Origin: Clostridium_AM tanneri
GTDB taxonomy: Bacteria; Bacillota; Clostridia; Clostridiales; Clostridiaceae
Direction: 5' to 3'
Length of the DNA: 64,000 nucleotides
Assembly: GCF_033659955.1 (NCBI RefSeq)
Contig: NZ_JARUJP010000001.1
Span: 248,001-312,000 of the forward strand
Under the pieces are notes generated by a model. The model worked only from the letters and a program-made list of their open reading frames with translations, made no database searches and was not told the origin of the DNA. Of the stretch, positions 18,293 to 24,878 are shown piece after piece. The stretch's first letter is position 1, and each line of letters opens with the position of its first letter. The position numbers were made by a program, and so were the translations under genes.

Positions 18293-18772
18293 TTATAATT
18301 CAACTCCTTCTTCATTTTCCTTTATAAACTTTTCCTTCATTGTTGCCCTAAAGTCTTTTAACTTTTCTTTGATCTCTGGGTACTTTAAGGATAGTATCTG
18401 AACTGCTAACATGCCTGCATTATAACTATTATTAATACCTACAGTAGCTACTGGAATTGACTTAGGCATCTGAACTATTGAGAGCAGTGAATCTATCCCC
18501 GAAATAGCTGCATTAATTGGAACACCTATTACAGGAAGAACTGTATGAGATGCAATGACCCCTGGAAGATGTGCTGCCAGTCCTGCTGCGGCAATTATAC
18601 ATTCACAACCTTTATCTTCTAAGTTCTTAATAGTTTCTACTAACTTCTCTGGTACTCTGTGGGCTGAAAGTACGTAGGCACTATGTTCAATATTAAATTG
18701 TCTTAAAATCTCAGCAGCACCTTTCATCATCTCAGTATCAGATTTACTGCCAAATATAATTGCAACTTTCAT
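18293..18772 (-). CDS. purE: N5-carboxyaminoimidazole ribonucleotide mutase
   Basis: This converts N5-CAIR to CAIR. The 159 residues have VAIIFGSKSDTEMM at the start, SAHRVPE with the catalytic His, and AAGLAAHLPGVIASHT. It is a class I PurE of usual length. The matching purK is not in the window. GAGGGGGAA precedes ATG 18772. It is first gene of the pur operon, directly behind the riboswitch-controlled terminator. Confidence 0.95.
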   Translation of the reverse strand: MKVAIIFGSKSDTEMMKGAAEILRQFNIEHSAYVLSAHRVPEKLVETIKNLEDKGCECIIAAAGLAAHLPGVIASHTVLPVIGVPINAAISGIDSLLSIVQMPKSIPVATVGINNSYNAGMLAVQILSLKYPEIKEKLKDFRATMKEKFIKENEEGVEL

Positions 18773-18810
18773 GTAAATTCCCCCTCACTTTTAATTACAA
18801 TTGGACCTAT

Positions 18811-18858
18811 AATAAAATAAAAATTTGCTGCAGAATCCATGGAGAATCCCGCAGCAAA
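18811..18858 (-). terminator. riboswitch-controlled terminator in the pur leader
   Basis: On the minus strand TTTGCTGC (complement of 18851-18858) pairs with GCAGCAAA (complement of 18824-18831), followed by TTTTTATTTTATT. The stem lies between the purine aptamer and purE. The loop carries two GGATTC copies, one of which (GATTCTCC) could pair with the GGTGAATC that forms the aptamer P1 3' arm. That gives a simple antiterminator model (inference). Confidence 0.8.
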
Positions 18859-18928
18859 CTTTTCACACTTCATATGTAATAAACAAATATTACCCTACAT
18901 TATAGTTTAGGTTATGCTAACATAGATT

Positions 18929-18999
18929 CACCCATAGACAGAAAATTTACGGTTTTCTCGTAGAGACTTCTGAGCCCTATTCTCAGAATTATATGGATG
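18929..18999 (-). ncRNA. purine riboswitch aptamer (guanine type) controlling the pur operon
   Basis: Read on the minus strand, P1 is CATCCATA with TATGGGTG, P2 is TTCTGAG with CTCAGAA around loop AATAGGG, and P3 closes the loop CCGTAAA. Both seven-base loops match the kissing-loop consensus of the purine aptamer. The J3/1 segment reads GTCTATGG; its C corresponds to the C74 that pairs with guanine or hypoxanthine (U in adenine aptamers). So ligand binding should stabilise P1 and allow the terminator at 18811-18858 to form, switching off purE-purD. One core position (U for the usual A just before C74) is unusual. Confidence 0.93.
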
Positions 19000-19025
19000 T
19001 TTCAAATATTTACTTTTATGTATTT

Positions 19026-19054
19026 ATGGTATCATATAACAAAGTATAAATCAA
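19026..19054 (-). promoter_or_regulatory. promoter of the pur operon leader
   Basis: On the minus strand TTGATT (complement of 19049-19054) and TACCAT (complement of 19026-19031) are separated by 17 bases, with an extended -10 TGA. This puts the transcript start about 20 bases before the aptamer. Confidence 0.6.
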
Positions 19055-19164
19055 TACAATAATTAATTTTTAAATAAAATAGTTCACCTATATACGTACT
19101 TTATATTATTTAGTCATTGCTAATATTCGTAATATTGTCAGTTTTCCTTTTAAAATCAATATAT

Positions 19165-19183
19165 ATTAGATTCAAAATCTAAT
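19165..19183. promoter_or_regulatory. small inverted repeat, possible operator
   Basis: ATTAGATT-CAA-AATCTAAT is a perfect 8-bp inverted repeat. It lies between the divergent pur leader and the 19355 gene. Function unknown. Confidence 0.25.
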
Positions 19184-19260
19184 TATCTAAGAAACCTATA
19201 CTTTCACCTGAAAAAATAATGTTATAATCGATATATGAAGTGAAACTAAAAATCTAGAGA

Positions 19261-19314
19261 CGTAGCTTTCCTAGTACTCTCTCTTTTCCAAGAGAGAGTA
19301 CTAGGAAAGCTACG
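19261..19314 (+). repeat. perfect 25-bp inverted repeat with 4-base loop
   Basis: The arms 19261-19285 (starting CGTAGCTTTCC) and 19290-19314 are exact complements, with loop TTCC. The plus strand has no T run after it (CATCGGATAAAAAC follows), so it is not a classic terminator for the left neighbour. A TATAAT at 19223-19228 suggests it lies at the very start of the leader of the 19355-20259 operon. It is discussed in the findings. Confidence 0.85.
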
Positions 19315-19354
19315 CATCGGATAAAAACACTTGATAGGAAAGGAAGGAAAAGAC

Positions 19355-19672
19355 ATGGATGTATTAATTCTTTTATTGATTATTATTTTAGTTATATTTA
19401 TTAGTAGAAACAATCTAAAGAAAAGAACTGAGGAGTTAACAAATAACCTGGAGAACTTTAATAAAGAAATTAGAAAGAGCTTTACTGATATGTGTGAAAT
19501 TAAGCAGGAAGAATTATTAAATTCATTAACTCCAAAACATAGAAACATTTTAAATAGCATATTAGAAAACAACTTTAATTACGCTGGTAACCATTGGGCA
19601 ATACAACAACAAATTTTCCAACAACAGGAACTTTTTATGGAATTAAATAAAGTAAGGGAGGCAAGAAAATGA
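19355..19672 (+). CDS. small membrane-anchored coiled-coil protein, unknown function
   Basis: The 105 residues have an N-terminal membrane segment (VLILLLIIILVIFI, residues 3-16), then a charged coiled-coil stretch (KKRTEELTNNLENFNKEIRK) and a Gln-rich end (IQQQIFQQQ). I do not recognise the family. GGAAGGAAAAG precedes ATG 19355. Its stop overlaps the next start by four bases (ATGA), so it is coupled to the SGNH hydrolase and may anchor or partner it. Confidence 0.65.
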   Translation: MDVLILLLIIILVIFISRNNLKKRTEELTNNLENFNKEIRKSFTDMCEIKQEELLNSLTPKHRNILNSILENNFNYAGNHWAIQQQIFQQQELFMELNKVREARK

Positions 19673-20259
19673 AATTAGTTTGTATCGGTGATAGTTTAAC
19701 TACTGGATATGGTGTTTTCAGAAATGAATGTTGGGTTCAACTAGTTAGTAATAACCTAAATATTGAAATTATCAATAAAGGTTCTAACGGAGATACAACT
19801 GCTGGAATGCTTTCAAGGTCCTATACTGATGTTATTAAAAATAATCCTAGTCATGTTATCATTATGGGAGGATGTAACGACTTTATGGGAGGGCGTTCTT
19901 TAAACATGGTGACAGAAAACCTAAGTGAGTTAGTAAAGGAAGCTATTCATCATAACGTTATTCCTATTATTGGTATAGAACCTTTTATCGATAAGGCCCT
20001 AGCTGAAAGAAAATGGAGTAGAGCTGTGGATTACGATGAAATAAATAATGTTATATCTAGCTATAGGAGTTGGATTATTAAATTTACTAAAGATAATTGC
20101 ATAAATCACTTAGATTTTTACCATTGCTTTGATGAGAATTTAAAAGCAAAGAATCCAAGGGAGCTGTATATAGACGGACTACATCCAACTGCTCTTGGAC
20201 ACAAGCTTATGGCTGATTGTGTTACTAACCTTCTTCAAGCCATGAAACTATCGCTTTAG
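19669..20259 (+). CDS. SGNH/GDSL-family hydrolase
   Basis: The 196-residue esterase/lipase-type enzyme has block I CIGDSLTTGYG with the nucleophile Ser at residue 9, block III GGCNDFMGG with the Asn of the oxyanion hole, and block V DGLHPTALGH with the catalytic Asp and His. It has no signal peptide. The substrate is not predictable; acyl-thioesterase/lysophospholipase (TesA-like) is the nearest well-known type. It starts with a 4-base overlap after the coiled-coil gene. Its last 35 bases overlap the 3' end of the convergent alpha/beta hydrolase gene. Confidence 0.85.
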   Translation: MKLVCIGDSLTTGYGVFRNECWVQLVSNNLNIEIINKGSNGDTTAGMLSRSYTDVIKNNPSHVIIMGGCNDFMGGRSLNMVTENLSELVKEAIHHNVIPIIGIEPFIDKALAERKWSRAVDYDEINNVISSYRSWIIKFTKDNCINHLDFYHCFDENLKAKNPRELYIDGLHPTALGHKLMADCVTNLLQAMKLSL

Positions 20260-21055
20260 CAACACCAGTTCTACTGTTTGAAAAGGCATGATCTGAGTTA
20301 AATACTACTTCTTTTATACAATTGTTATTTTTTTCTCTCAATGCATTTATAAGAGATGTGTGGTGTATCCTTATAGGTGCCTCCTTATCCCTGACTCCTG
20401 CTATTAAAAGAAGTGAATGCTTAGAAAGTTCTTCTACATAATTTGTTATATTAAACTCCTTTTTATTGTCTAAGCATTCCTTAACCAAAGCCTGAGAAGA
20501 AGTTCCTTTGAGTGGTTGTACATTTTCCTGCCATTCATCTATATAATTTAGCACCTCTTCACTGTTACCATAAATACTTTCTGCAAAAGCTCCTGCATTA
20601 AAACCAGCAATAGATACAACTTTCTTTATTTCTTCCTTCTTAGCAGCAGTGATAAGTGCAGCAAAGCCTCCCATACTATGGCCTATCAGTATTATATTAT
20701 TTCTGTCTACCCGAAGTTTGAAAGCCTGCTCTGATTTTAAAAATTCTATAGAAGCTTCTACATCTTCCAGCACATTACTAAAAGAATACTCCCCTTCACA
20801 TCCCCAAGAACCTCTGTAGTGAAAGGTAAACACATTATATCCAATTCTTCTTAGTATTTGGGCTAAATCCATGTTTTGCTCATAACCAGGAAATCCATGA
20901 AGTAAGTTTACTGTTGGATGTGGTCCTTTCCCCTGAGCCAAATACATAGTGCCTATTAACTGCTTTCCTTTACTTCTAAAAAATACAGCCTTTAAATCTT
21001 CGCTATACTCTTTATCAAATTGCTGGGAATCCATAAATAATGATTCCAGATTCAT
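20225..21055 (-). CDS. alpha/beta hydrolase, serine esterase type
   Basis: The 276 residues have the oxyanion motif HGFPG near residue 53, the nucleophile elbow GHSMGG with Ser at 127, and the closing Asp/His region (AGVRDKEAP, SDHAFSNS). It is likely a cytoplasmic carboxylesterase or peptidase-like hydrolase. Substrate unknown. AGGAGGT precedes ATG 21055. The gene is convergent with the SGNH hydrolase and overlaps it by 35 bases, so no terminator fits between them. Confidence 0.85.
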   Translation of the reverse strand: MNLESLFMDSQQFDKEYSEDLKAVFFRSKGKQLIGTMYLAQGKGPHPTVNLLHGFPGYEQNMDLAQILRRIGYNVFTFHYRGSWGCEGEYSFSNVLEDVEASIEFLKSEQAFKLRVDRNNIILIGHSMGGFAALITAAKKEEIKKVVSIAGFNAGAFAESIYGNSEEVLNYIDEWQENVQPLKGTSSQALVKECLDNKKEFNITNYVEELSKHSLLLIAGVRDKEAPIRIHHTSLINALREKNNNCIKEVVFNSDHAFSNSRTGVAKAIVSWLEEG

Positions 21056-21122
21056 TTACGTTACCTCCTAACTCTATTAATATAATTATTAATAAATTTA
21101 TTTAAGAAATGTGTTACACTTA

Positions 21123-21155
21123 TTGAATTATTTCATAGTATATAGTATACTATAT
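21123..21155 (+). promoter_or_regulatory. promoter of the 64-residue gene, with a palindrome over the -10
   Basis: TTGAAT (21123-21128) and TATACT (21146-21151) are 17 bases apart. The -10 lies inside the perfect 16-bp palindrome ATATAGTATACTATAT (21140-21155). The palindrome may be a repressor site or simply AT-rich symmetry. Confidence 0.55.
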
Positions 21156-21242
21156 TTGTATTAAGAAAAGGTTTACAAGTAACTTTTTTGCTAAAACCGG
21201 TTTAAATCGTTTAATTTATATAAATTTAAGGGGGAGTACTAT

Positions 21243-21437
21243 ATGAATACTACATGTTGCCTTTCGGGGATTAATGAATTAAAGGACCAAATTGAGGAAC
21301 TGATATCTAAATCAGGATTTCCAGTTAAAGACATACTAAAAGATTTTTCTAACGACTATAGATTAAAAGATTTTGAGGAAAGTCTAACTCCAGGATCAAT
21401 AGACTATACAAACTATTGGGACAGCTTTGTAGATTAA
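21243..21437 (+). CDS. small acidic protein of unknown function, 64 aa
   Basis: The protein begins MNTTCCLSGINELKDQ, is acidic, and ends in an aromatic YTNYWDSFVD tail. It has no membrane segment. I do not recognise it. AAGGGGGAG 6 bases before the ATG, a good upstream promoter and a long terminator hairpin directly after the stop all support a real single gene. Confidence 0.65.
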   Translation: MNTTCCLSGINELKDQIEELISKSGFPVKDILKDFSNDYRLKDFEESLTPGSIDYTNYWDSFVD

Positions 21438-21443
21438 CGCATA

Positions 21444-21488
21444 TAATAACCTCATTAACAACCTATAAAGTTGTCAATGAGGTTATTA
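21444..21488. terminator. bidirectional terminator
   Basis: The arms 21444-21462 and 21470-21488 pair over 19 positions with one internal mismatch, starting TAATAACCTCATT. They lie between the convergent 64-residue gene and the zinc-ribbon gene. Confidence 0.8.
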
Positions 21489-21502
21489 CTATTTTGATTT
21501 TA

Positions 21503-21748
21503 TTATAATACCTTCCTTAACTGTTCTGGACTATATTCTTTTATCATCTTGCTGTTTGATTCGTCTCTCACTATAAGATCTACTTTTCCATTTTTCATTT
21601 TCAGTATATTGCCTTTAATTTTAGTTCCGATAACATTTACAGGAGTTTTAACGACAAGTTCTCTTATGTCATCACTTTCACAGTAATTACATACCATCTC
21701 ATTAGTTACTACTCTTTTACACTCTCCGCAGTAATAAAGTCTGTCCAT
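21503..21748 (-). CDS. small zinc-ribbon protein, 81 aa
   Basis: Two CxxC pairs (Cys7/10 and Cys20/23) form a rubredoxin-like zinc ribbon at the N-terminus, followed by a small beta-rich domain (VKTPVNVIGTKIKG, KVDLIVRDES). Function unknown. Such proteins often bind nucleic acid or assist another enzyme. The longest frame starts at TTG 21766, within the GGGAGGT binding site. ATG 21748 is used. It is convergent with the 64-residue gene. Confidence 0.7.
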   Translation of the reverse strand: MDRLYYCGECKRVVTNEMVCNYCESDDIRELVVKTPVNVIGTKIKGNILKMKNGKVDLIVRDESNSKMIKEYSPEQLRKVL

Positions 21749-21851
21749 AATATTACCTCCCAACATGTTGTTTTATCTTAGTTTTCAATTAAAATTTATT
21801 AATTGACTACATATAGTATATATTCTATCTTTTCTGAAAATTTCCTCTTTT

Positions 21852-22436
21852 TTAAAAGAACTTACTATATCCTTTTATAATATAGTATTTCACTAAGGCT
21901 GGAACTTCCCTTACATATCCTATAAATTCATGGCGCTTATAAGGTTTAACAAATACACCTGAAAAACTGCTTTTTATTCCTTGCTGTTTTGCCATCAATG
22001 ACGCTCTCTTAAGATGATATTTATTAGATACTATAATGGCTGTCTCTAATCTTTTCTCCCTCATGACAGCCTGACTATTTATTAAATTTGCCATTGTTGA
22101 ACCAGACATGTCTTCCACAAGTATTTTCCCGTCATCCACTCCTTTGGACAACAAATATCTCCTCATTGCTTCTGCCTCAGATATTTCTTCTCCTGGTCCC
22201 TTACCCCCGGAAACTATAATGTATTTCCCATATCCATCTCTATATAACTTAAGAGCATGTTCTGTTCTCCAGACTAAAAAAGGGCTAGGGGTTTTCCCAT
22301 AAACCTGACAACCAAGTACAATTATGCAGTCAGACTTCTCTGGTTTAGAACTCTCTCCAAAGTAAATTATATTAAAAGTTGTAATCACTAGTAATATTAA
22401 AACTGCTGCTAAAGCTATTTTCATTATCTTCAACAT
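21852..22436 (-). CDS. YdcF/SanA-like membrane protein (DUF218)
   Basis: The 194 residues have one N-terminal membrane segment (about 5-25) and then the DUF218 domain: DCIIVLGCQVYG, YIIVSGGKGPGE, AEAMRRYLLSKGV and VEDMSGSTMANLINS. The family includes SanA/ElyC, which act in cell-envelope (lipid carrier) metabolism, and YdcF, which binds SAM. The exact role here is unknown. AAAGGAGGAGG precedes ATG 22436. Confidence 0.8.
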   Translation of the reverse strand: MLKIMKIALAAVLILLVITTFNIIYFGESSKPEKSDCIIVLGCQVYGKTPSPFLVWRTEHALKLYRDGYGKYIIVSGGKGPGEEISEAEAMRRYLLSKGVDDGKILVEDMSGSTMANLINSQAVMREKRLETAIIVSNKYHLKRASLMAKQQGIKSSFSGVFVKPYKRHEFIGYVREVPALVKYYIIKGYSKFF

Positions 22437-22505
22437 AACCTCCTCCTTTATTTCTTATGCTTTCATTTTATGTTATGCTTTCCAGTAATGCAACAACATA
22501 AAAAT

Positions 22506-22553
22506 AAAAGACGACGCAACCCAGGAAACAATTCCCAAGCTACGCCGTCTTTT
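22506..22553 (-). terminator. terminator of the purine permease gene
   Basis: The arms 22506-22516 and 22543-22553 pair with one G-U. An inner GGGAA/TTTCC helix extends the stem. The minus strand continues ATTTTTATG. Confidence 0.75.
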
Positions 22554-22557
22554 GCTA

Positions 22558-23994
22558 CTACTGTGGAAGTAGTGTGAATCTTAATATAAACAATGCCGCA
22601 AGTACATATACTATTGGATGCACCTCTTTAGCTTTTCCTGTTGCAAGCTTTACTATAGGATAGAATATTATTCCCGCTGCTATCCCGTTTGCTATACTAT
22701 AACTAAAAGGCATAATAGCTATTGTAAAGAATGCTGGTAATGCTTCTGTAAAATCATCAAAATTAATCTTAGTTACTGCACCCATCATAAGTACTCCAAC
22801 TATAACAAGTGCTGGTGCTGTTGCTTCTGCTGGAACTACTCCAACTAGTCCACCAAAGAACATTGCTAGTATAAATAAAACTCCTGTTGTAAAGGCTGTA
22901 AGTCCTGTTCTTCCACCTTCTGATATACCAGATGTAGATTCTACATAAGTTACTACTGTACTAGTTCCAAGCATTGAACCAAAAGTAGTTGCTAAAGCAT
23001 CTGATAAAAGAGCTTTATTCATATTTTTAACTCTTCCATCTTTATCAATCATCTTTGCCTTTTGTGCTGTTCCAACTAAAGTTCCTATTGTATCAAACAA
23101 GTCTACTAAACTGAAGGTTATAACAACCATTACTAAGCTTGTGAAAGCTCCTACCATACCAGCCTTACCAAGTCCTAAAAGACCTTGGAAGTCAAAGGCA
23201 AAGAAAGTTGGCGCTAGTGATGGAGGTGCACTTATAATTTTTATTCCTTCAAGATGAGTAATTCCAAATGGAATTCCAACTACCGTTGTAATTATTATTC
23301 CTAAAAGCATTGACCCTTTAATTCCTCTTGACATTAAAACCCCTGTAATAACTATTCCTATAAGTGTAACTAGTGCATGAGGATTTGTAAAGCTTCCAAA
23401 GCTAACTAAAGTTGCTGGGCTTGCTACGATAATACCACCACTTTTAAGTCCTATAAGGGCTATGAAAAGTCCTATACCACCAGATATTGCAAGCTTAAGA
23501 TTATGTGGAAGTGCATCTACTATTTTTTCTCTAATTGATGTTACTGTAATTACTATAAAAAGAAGTCCTGACACAAATACCGCAGCTAATGCCTGCTGCC
23601 AAGTATATCCCAAAGTTAAACATACACTATAAGTAAAGAAAGCATTCAATCCCATTCCTGGGGCCTGAGCAAATGGTAAATTAGCATAAAGAGCCATTAC
23701 AAAAGTACCAATCGCTGCTGCAATACAGGTAGCACCAAATACTGAAGCTACTACAGGGTCATTTATTGCTGATATACCTGCTTTAACTGCTGCTTCTCCA
23801 ACAAGTCCCTGAGAATTCATTCCTGACTGCATTAAAATGCTTGGATTTACGAATATTATGTATGCCATAGTTATAAAAGTAGTAATTCCAGCAATTATTT
23901 CTGTTTTTACTGTTGTATTATTCTCTGTTAGTTTAAAAAATGAGTCCAAAAAGGATTTTTTTTCTTCTTCAGGTTTAACCTTTTCCATATACAT
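22558..23994 (-). CDS. pbuG: NCS2-family purine permease (guanine/hypoxanthine, PbuG/AzgA type)
   Basis: The 478-residue membrane transporter has about 14 segments. TEIIAGITTFITMAYIIFVNP, QAPGMGLNAFFTY and SLVDLFDTIGTLVGTA are hallmark motifs of the AzgA-like branch, which imports guanine, hypoxanthine or adenine. The leader contains a guanine-type riboswitch and terminator, which fits a guanine/hypoxanthine substrate. AAAGGAGG, 9 bases before ATG 23994, immediately follows the terminator's T run. It is transcribed alone. Confidence 0.9.
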   Translation of the reverse strand: MYMEKVKPEEEKKSFLDSFFKLTENNTTVKTEIIAGITTFITMAYIIFVNPSILMQSGMNSQGLVGEAAVKAGISAINDPVVASVFGATCIAAAIGTFVMALYANLPFAQAPGMGLNAFFTYSVCLTLGYTWQQALAAVFVSGLLFIVITVTSIREKIVDALPHNLKLAISGGIGLFIALIGLKSGGIIVASPATLVSFGSFTNPHALVTLIGIVITGVLMSRGIKGSMLLGIIITTVVGIPFGITHLEGIKIISAPPSLAPTFFAFDFQGLLGLGKAGMVGAFTSLVMVVITFSLVDLFDTIGTLVGTAQKAKMIDKDGRVKNMNKALLSDALATTFGSMLGTSTVVTYVESTSGISEGGRTGLTAFTTGVLFILAMFFGGLVGVVPAEATAPALVIVGVLMMGAVTKINFDDFTEALPAFFTIAIMPFSYSIANGIAAGIIFYPIVKLATGKAKEVHPIVYVLAALFILRFTLLPQ

Positions 23995-24011
23995 ATTTAT
24001 TTTCCTCCTTT

Positions 24012-24060
24012 AAATAAAAAAGTTTCTACTTCGGATTATGAGTAAACCCGAAGCAGAAAC
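24012..24060 (-). terminator. riboswitch-controlled terminator of pbuG
   Basis: The arms 24048-24060 and 24022-24034 pair over 13 bp (GTTTCTGCTTCGG with CCGAAGTAGAAAC, one G-U), followed on the minus strand by TTTTTTATTT. It lies between the aptamer and the binding site of pbuG. Confidence 0.88.
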
Positions 24061-24090
24061 CTAAATACAAAGGAGCTGCTTTGACGGATT

Positions 24091-24160
24091 CACCCATAGT
24101 CAGATATTTACGGTAATCTGGTAGATACTCTCGAACCATATTTTCAAGATTATACGGATG
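24091..24160 (-). ncRNA. purine riboswitch aptamer (guanine type) controlling pbuG
   Basis: On the minus strand P1 pairs CATCCGTA with TATGGGTG, P2 pairs TCTTGAA with TTCGAGA around loop AATATGG, and P3 closes the loop CCGTAAA. J3/1 reads GACTATGG with the C that specifies guanine. All conserved core positions fit. Guanine should fold the aptamer and let the terminator at 24012-24060 form. Confidence 0.95.
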
Positions 24161-24200
24161 ATTCATTAAATTATTAATTTTTATTCACCTTACATTTAAT

Positions 24201-24229
24201 ATATTATCACTTCTAATTGCAAAAGTCAA
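24201..24229 (-). promoter_or_regulatory. promoter of the pbuG leader
   Basis: On the minus strand TTGACT (complement of 24224-24229) and TAATAT (complement of 24201-24206) are 17 bases apart, with an extended -10 TGA. The predicted start is about 35 bases before the aptamer. Confidence 0.75.
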
Positions 24230-24697
24230 TATGTTTAATGTGATTTTCATCAAAACGTTCTGGTACTGACAGAGAAAAACCAATTAAATAACATTGATCA
24301 TTCGTATCAGTACGAACTTTGCCTTTAACTCCTTTTGTACACTCCAAATAGTATTTAGAACTTTAAATGAAACTCCTTCTCCTTTTAGTCGAATGAGTAA
24401 GCGATTCACTGCAAATCAGAGATTTGAGTTCTCTGCTTAATTGTTAAAGAGATAAAAATTATACTTTATGTTAAATAGTTGTTTTAGATGACGTACTACG
24501 GTACTTTGGTATTTTACAGACATTTTAAAATATTATTAAAATTCCAACTTATTTCATTGACTTATTTTCTTTGATTTGTTATTATTATAAATAAGAAATA
24601 ACCTTTATAGTAATTTTAGGTTAAATATTGTCTAAATAAGCCTTATTAAGAAACTATATTATAATTGTAATTTTCTTAAATTTAGATATATAAATAT

Positions 24698-24787
24698 AAA
24701 AGGGAGTAAAATTAATCTAACCGCCTCCTCTAAACTGATCCCTTTCACTTCCCCTCCACATGTTGCTACATGTGGACTTCTTTTTTT
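24698..24787 (+). ncRNA. candidate C-rich small RNA with its own terminator
   Basis: A perfect 9-bp terminator stem TCCACATGT/ACATGTGGA (24755-24776) with a 4-base loop and CTTCTTTTTTT tail stands on the plus strand with no gene upstream on that strand. Just before it are three C-rich stretches in otherwise very AT-rich DNA: CCGCCTCCTC (24721-24730), TCCCTTTC (24739-24746) and TTCCCCTCC (24749-24757). AAAAGGGA (24698-24705) can pair with TCCCTTT (24739-24745) and hold the first stretch in a loop. Possible promoters: TTGTAA/TATAAA at 24665-24694 (18-base spacing), or a TATAAT at 24660. No protein of useful length is encoded. Existence of the transcript is inference. Confidence 0.5.
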
Positions 24788-24801
24788 AATAAATCTTATA
24801 T

Positions 24802-24825
24802 AAAAATAAGCACCTGTTACAGATG
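24802..24825 (-). terminator. probable terminator of the methyltransferase gene A
   Basis: On the minus strand CATCTG-TAA-CAGGTG (complement of 24811-24825) is followed by CTTATTTTTATA. The stem is short (6 bp, one G-U). Confidence 0.45.
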
Positions 24826-24878
24826 TTTCAATTCATTTTATATATACTAACAGTAGTTACTTAAATTTCACAAATAAA

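Noticed and set aside
19246..19572. 108-codon open frame on the minus strand over the long hairpin
   Set aside because: It lies antisense to the coiled-coil gene and owes its length to the hairpin and AT-rich codons. It has no binding site and no sensible protein sequence.
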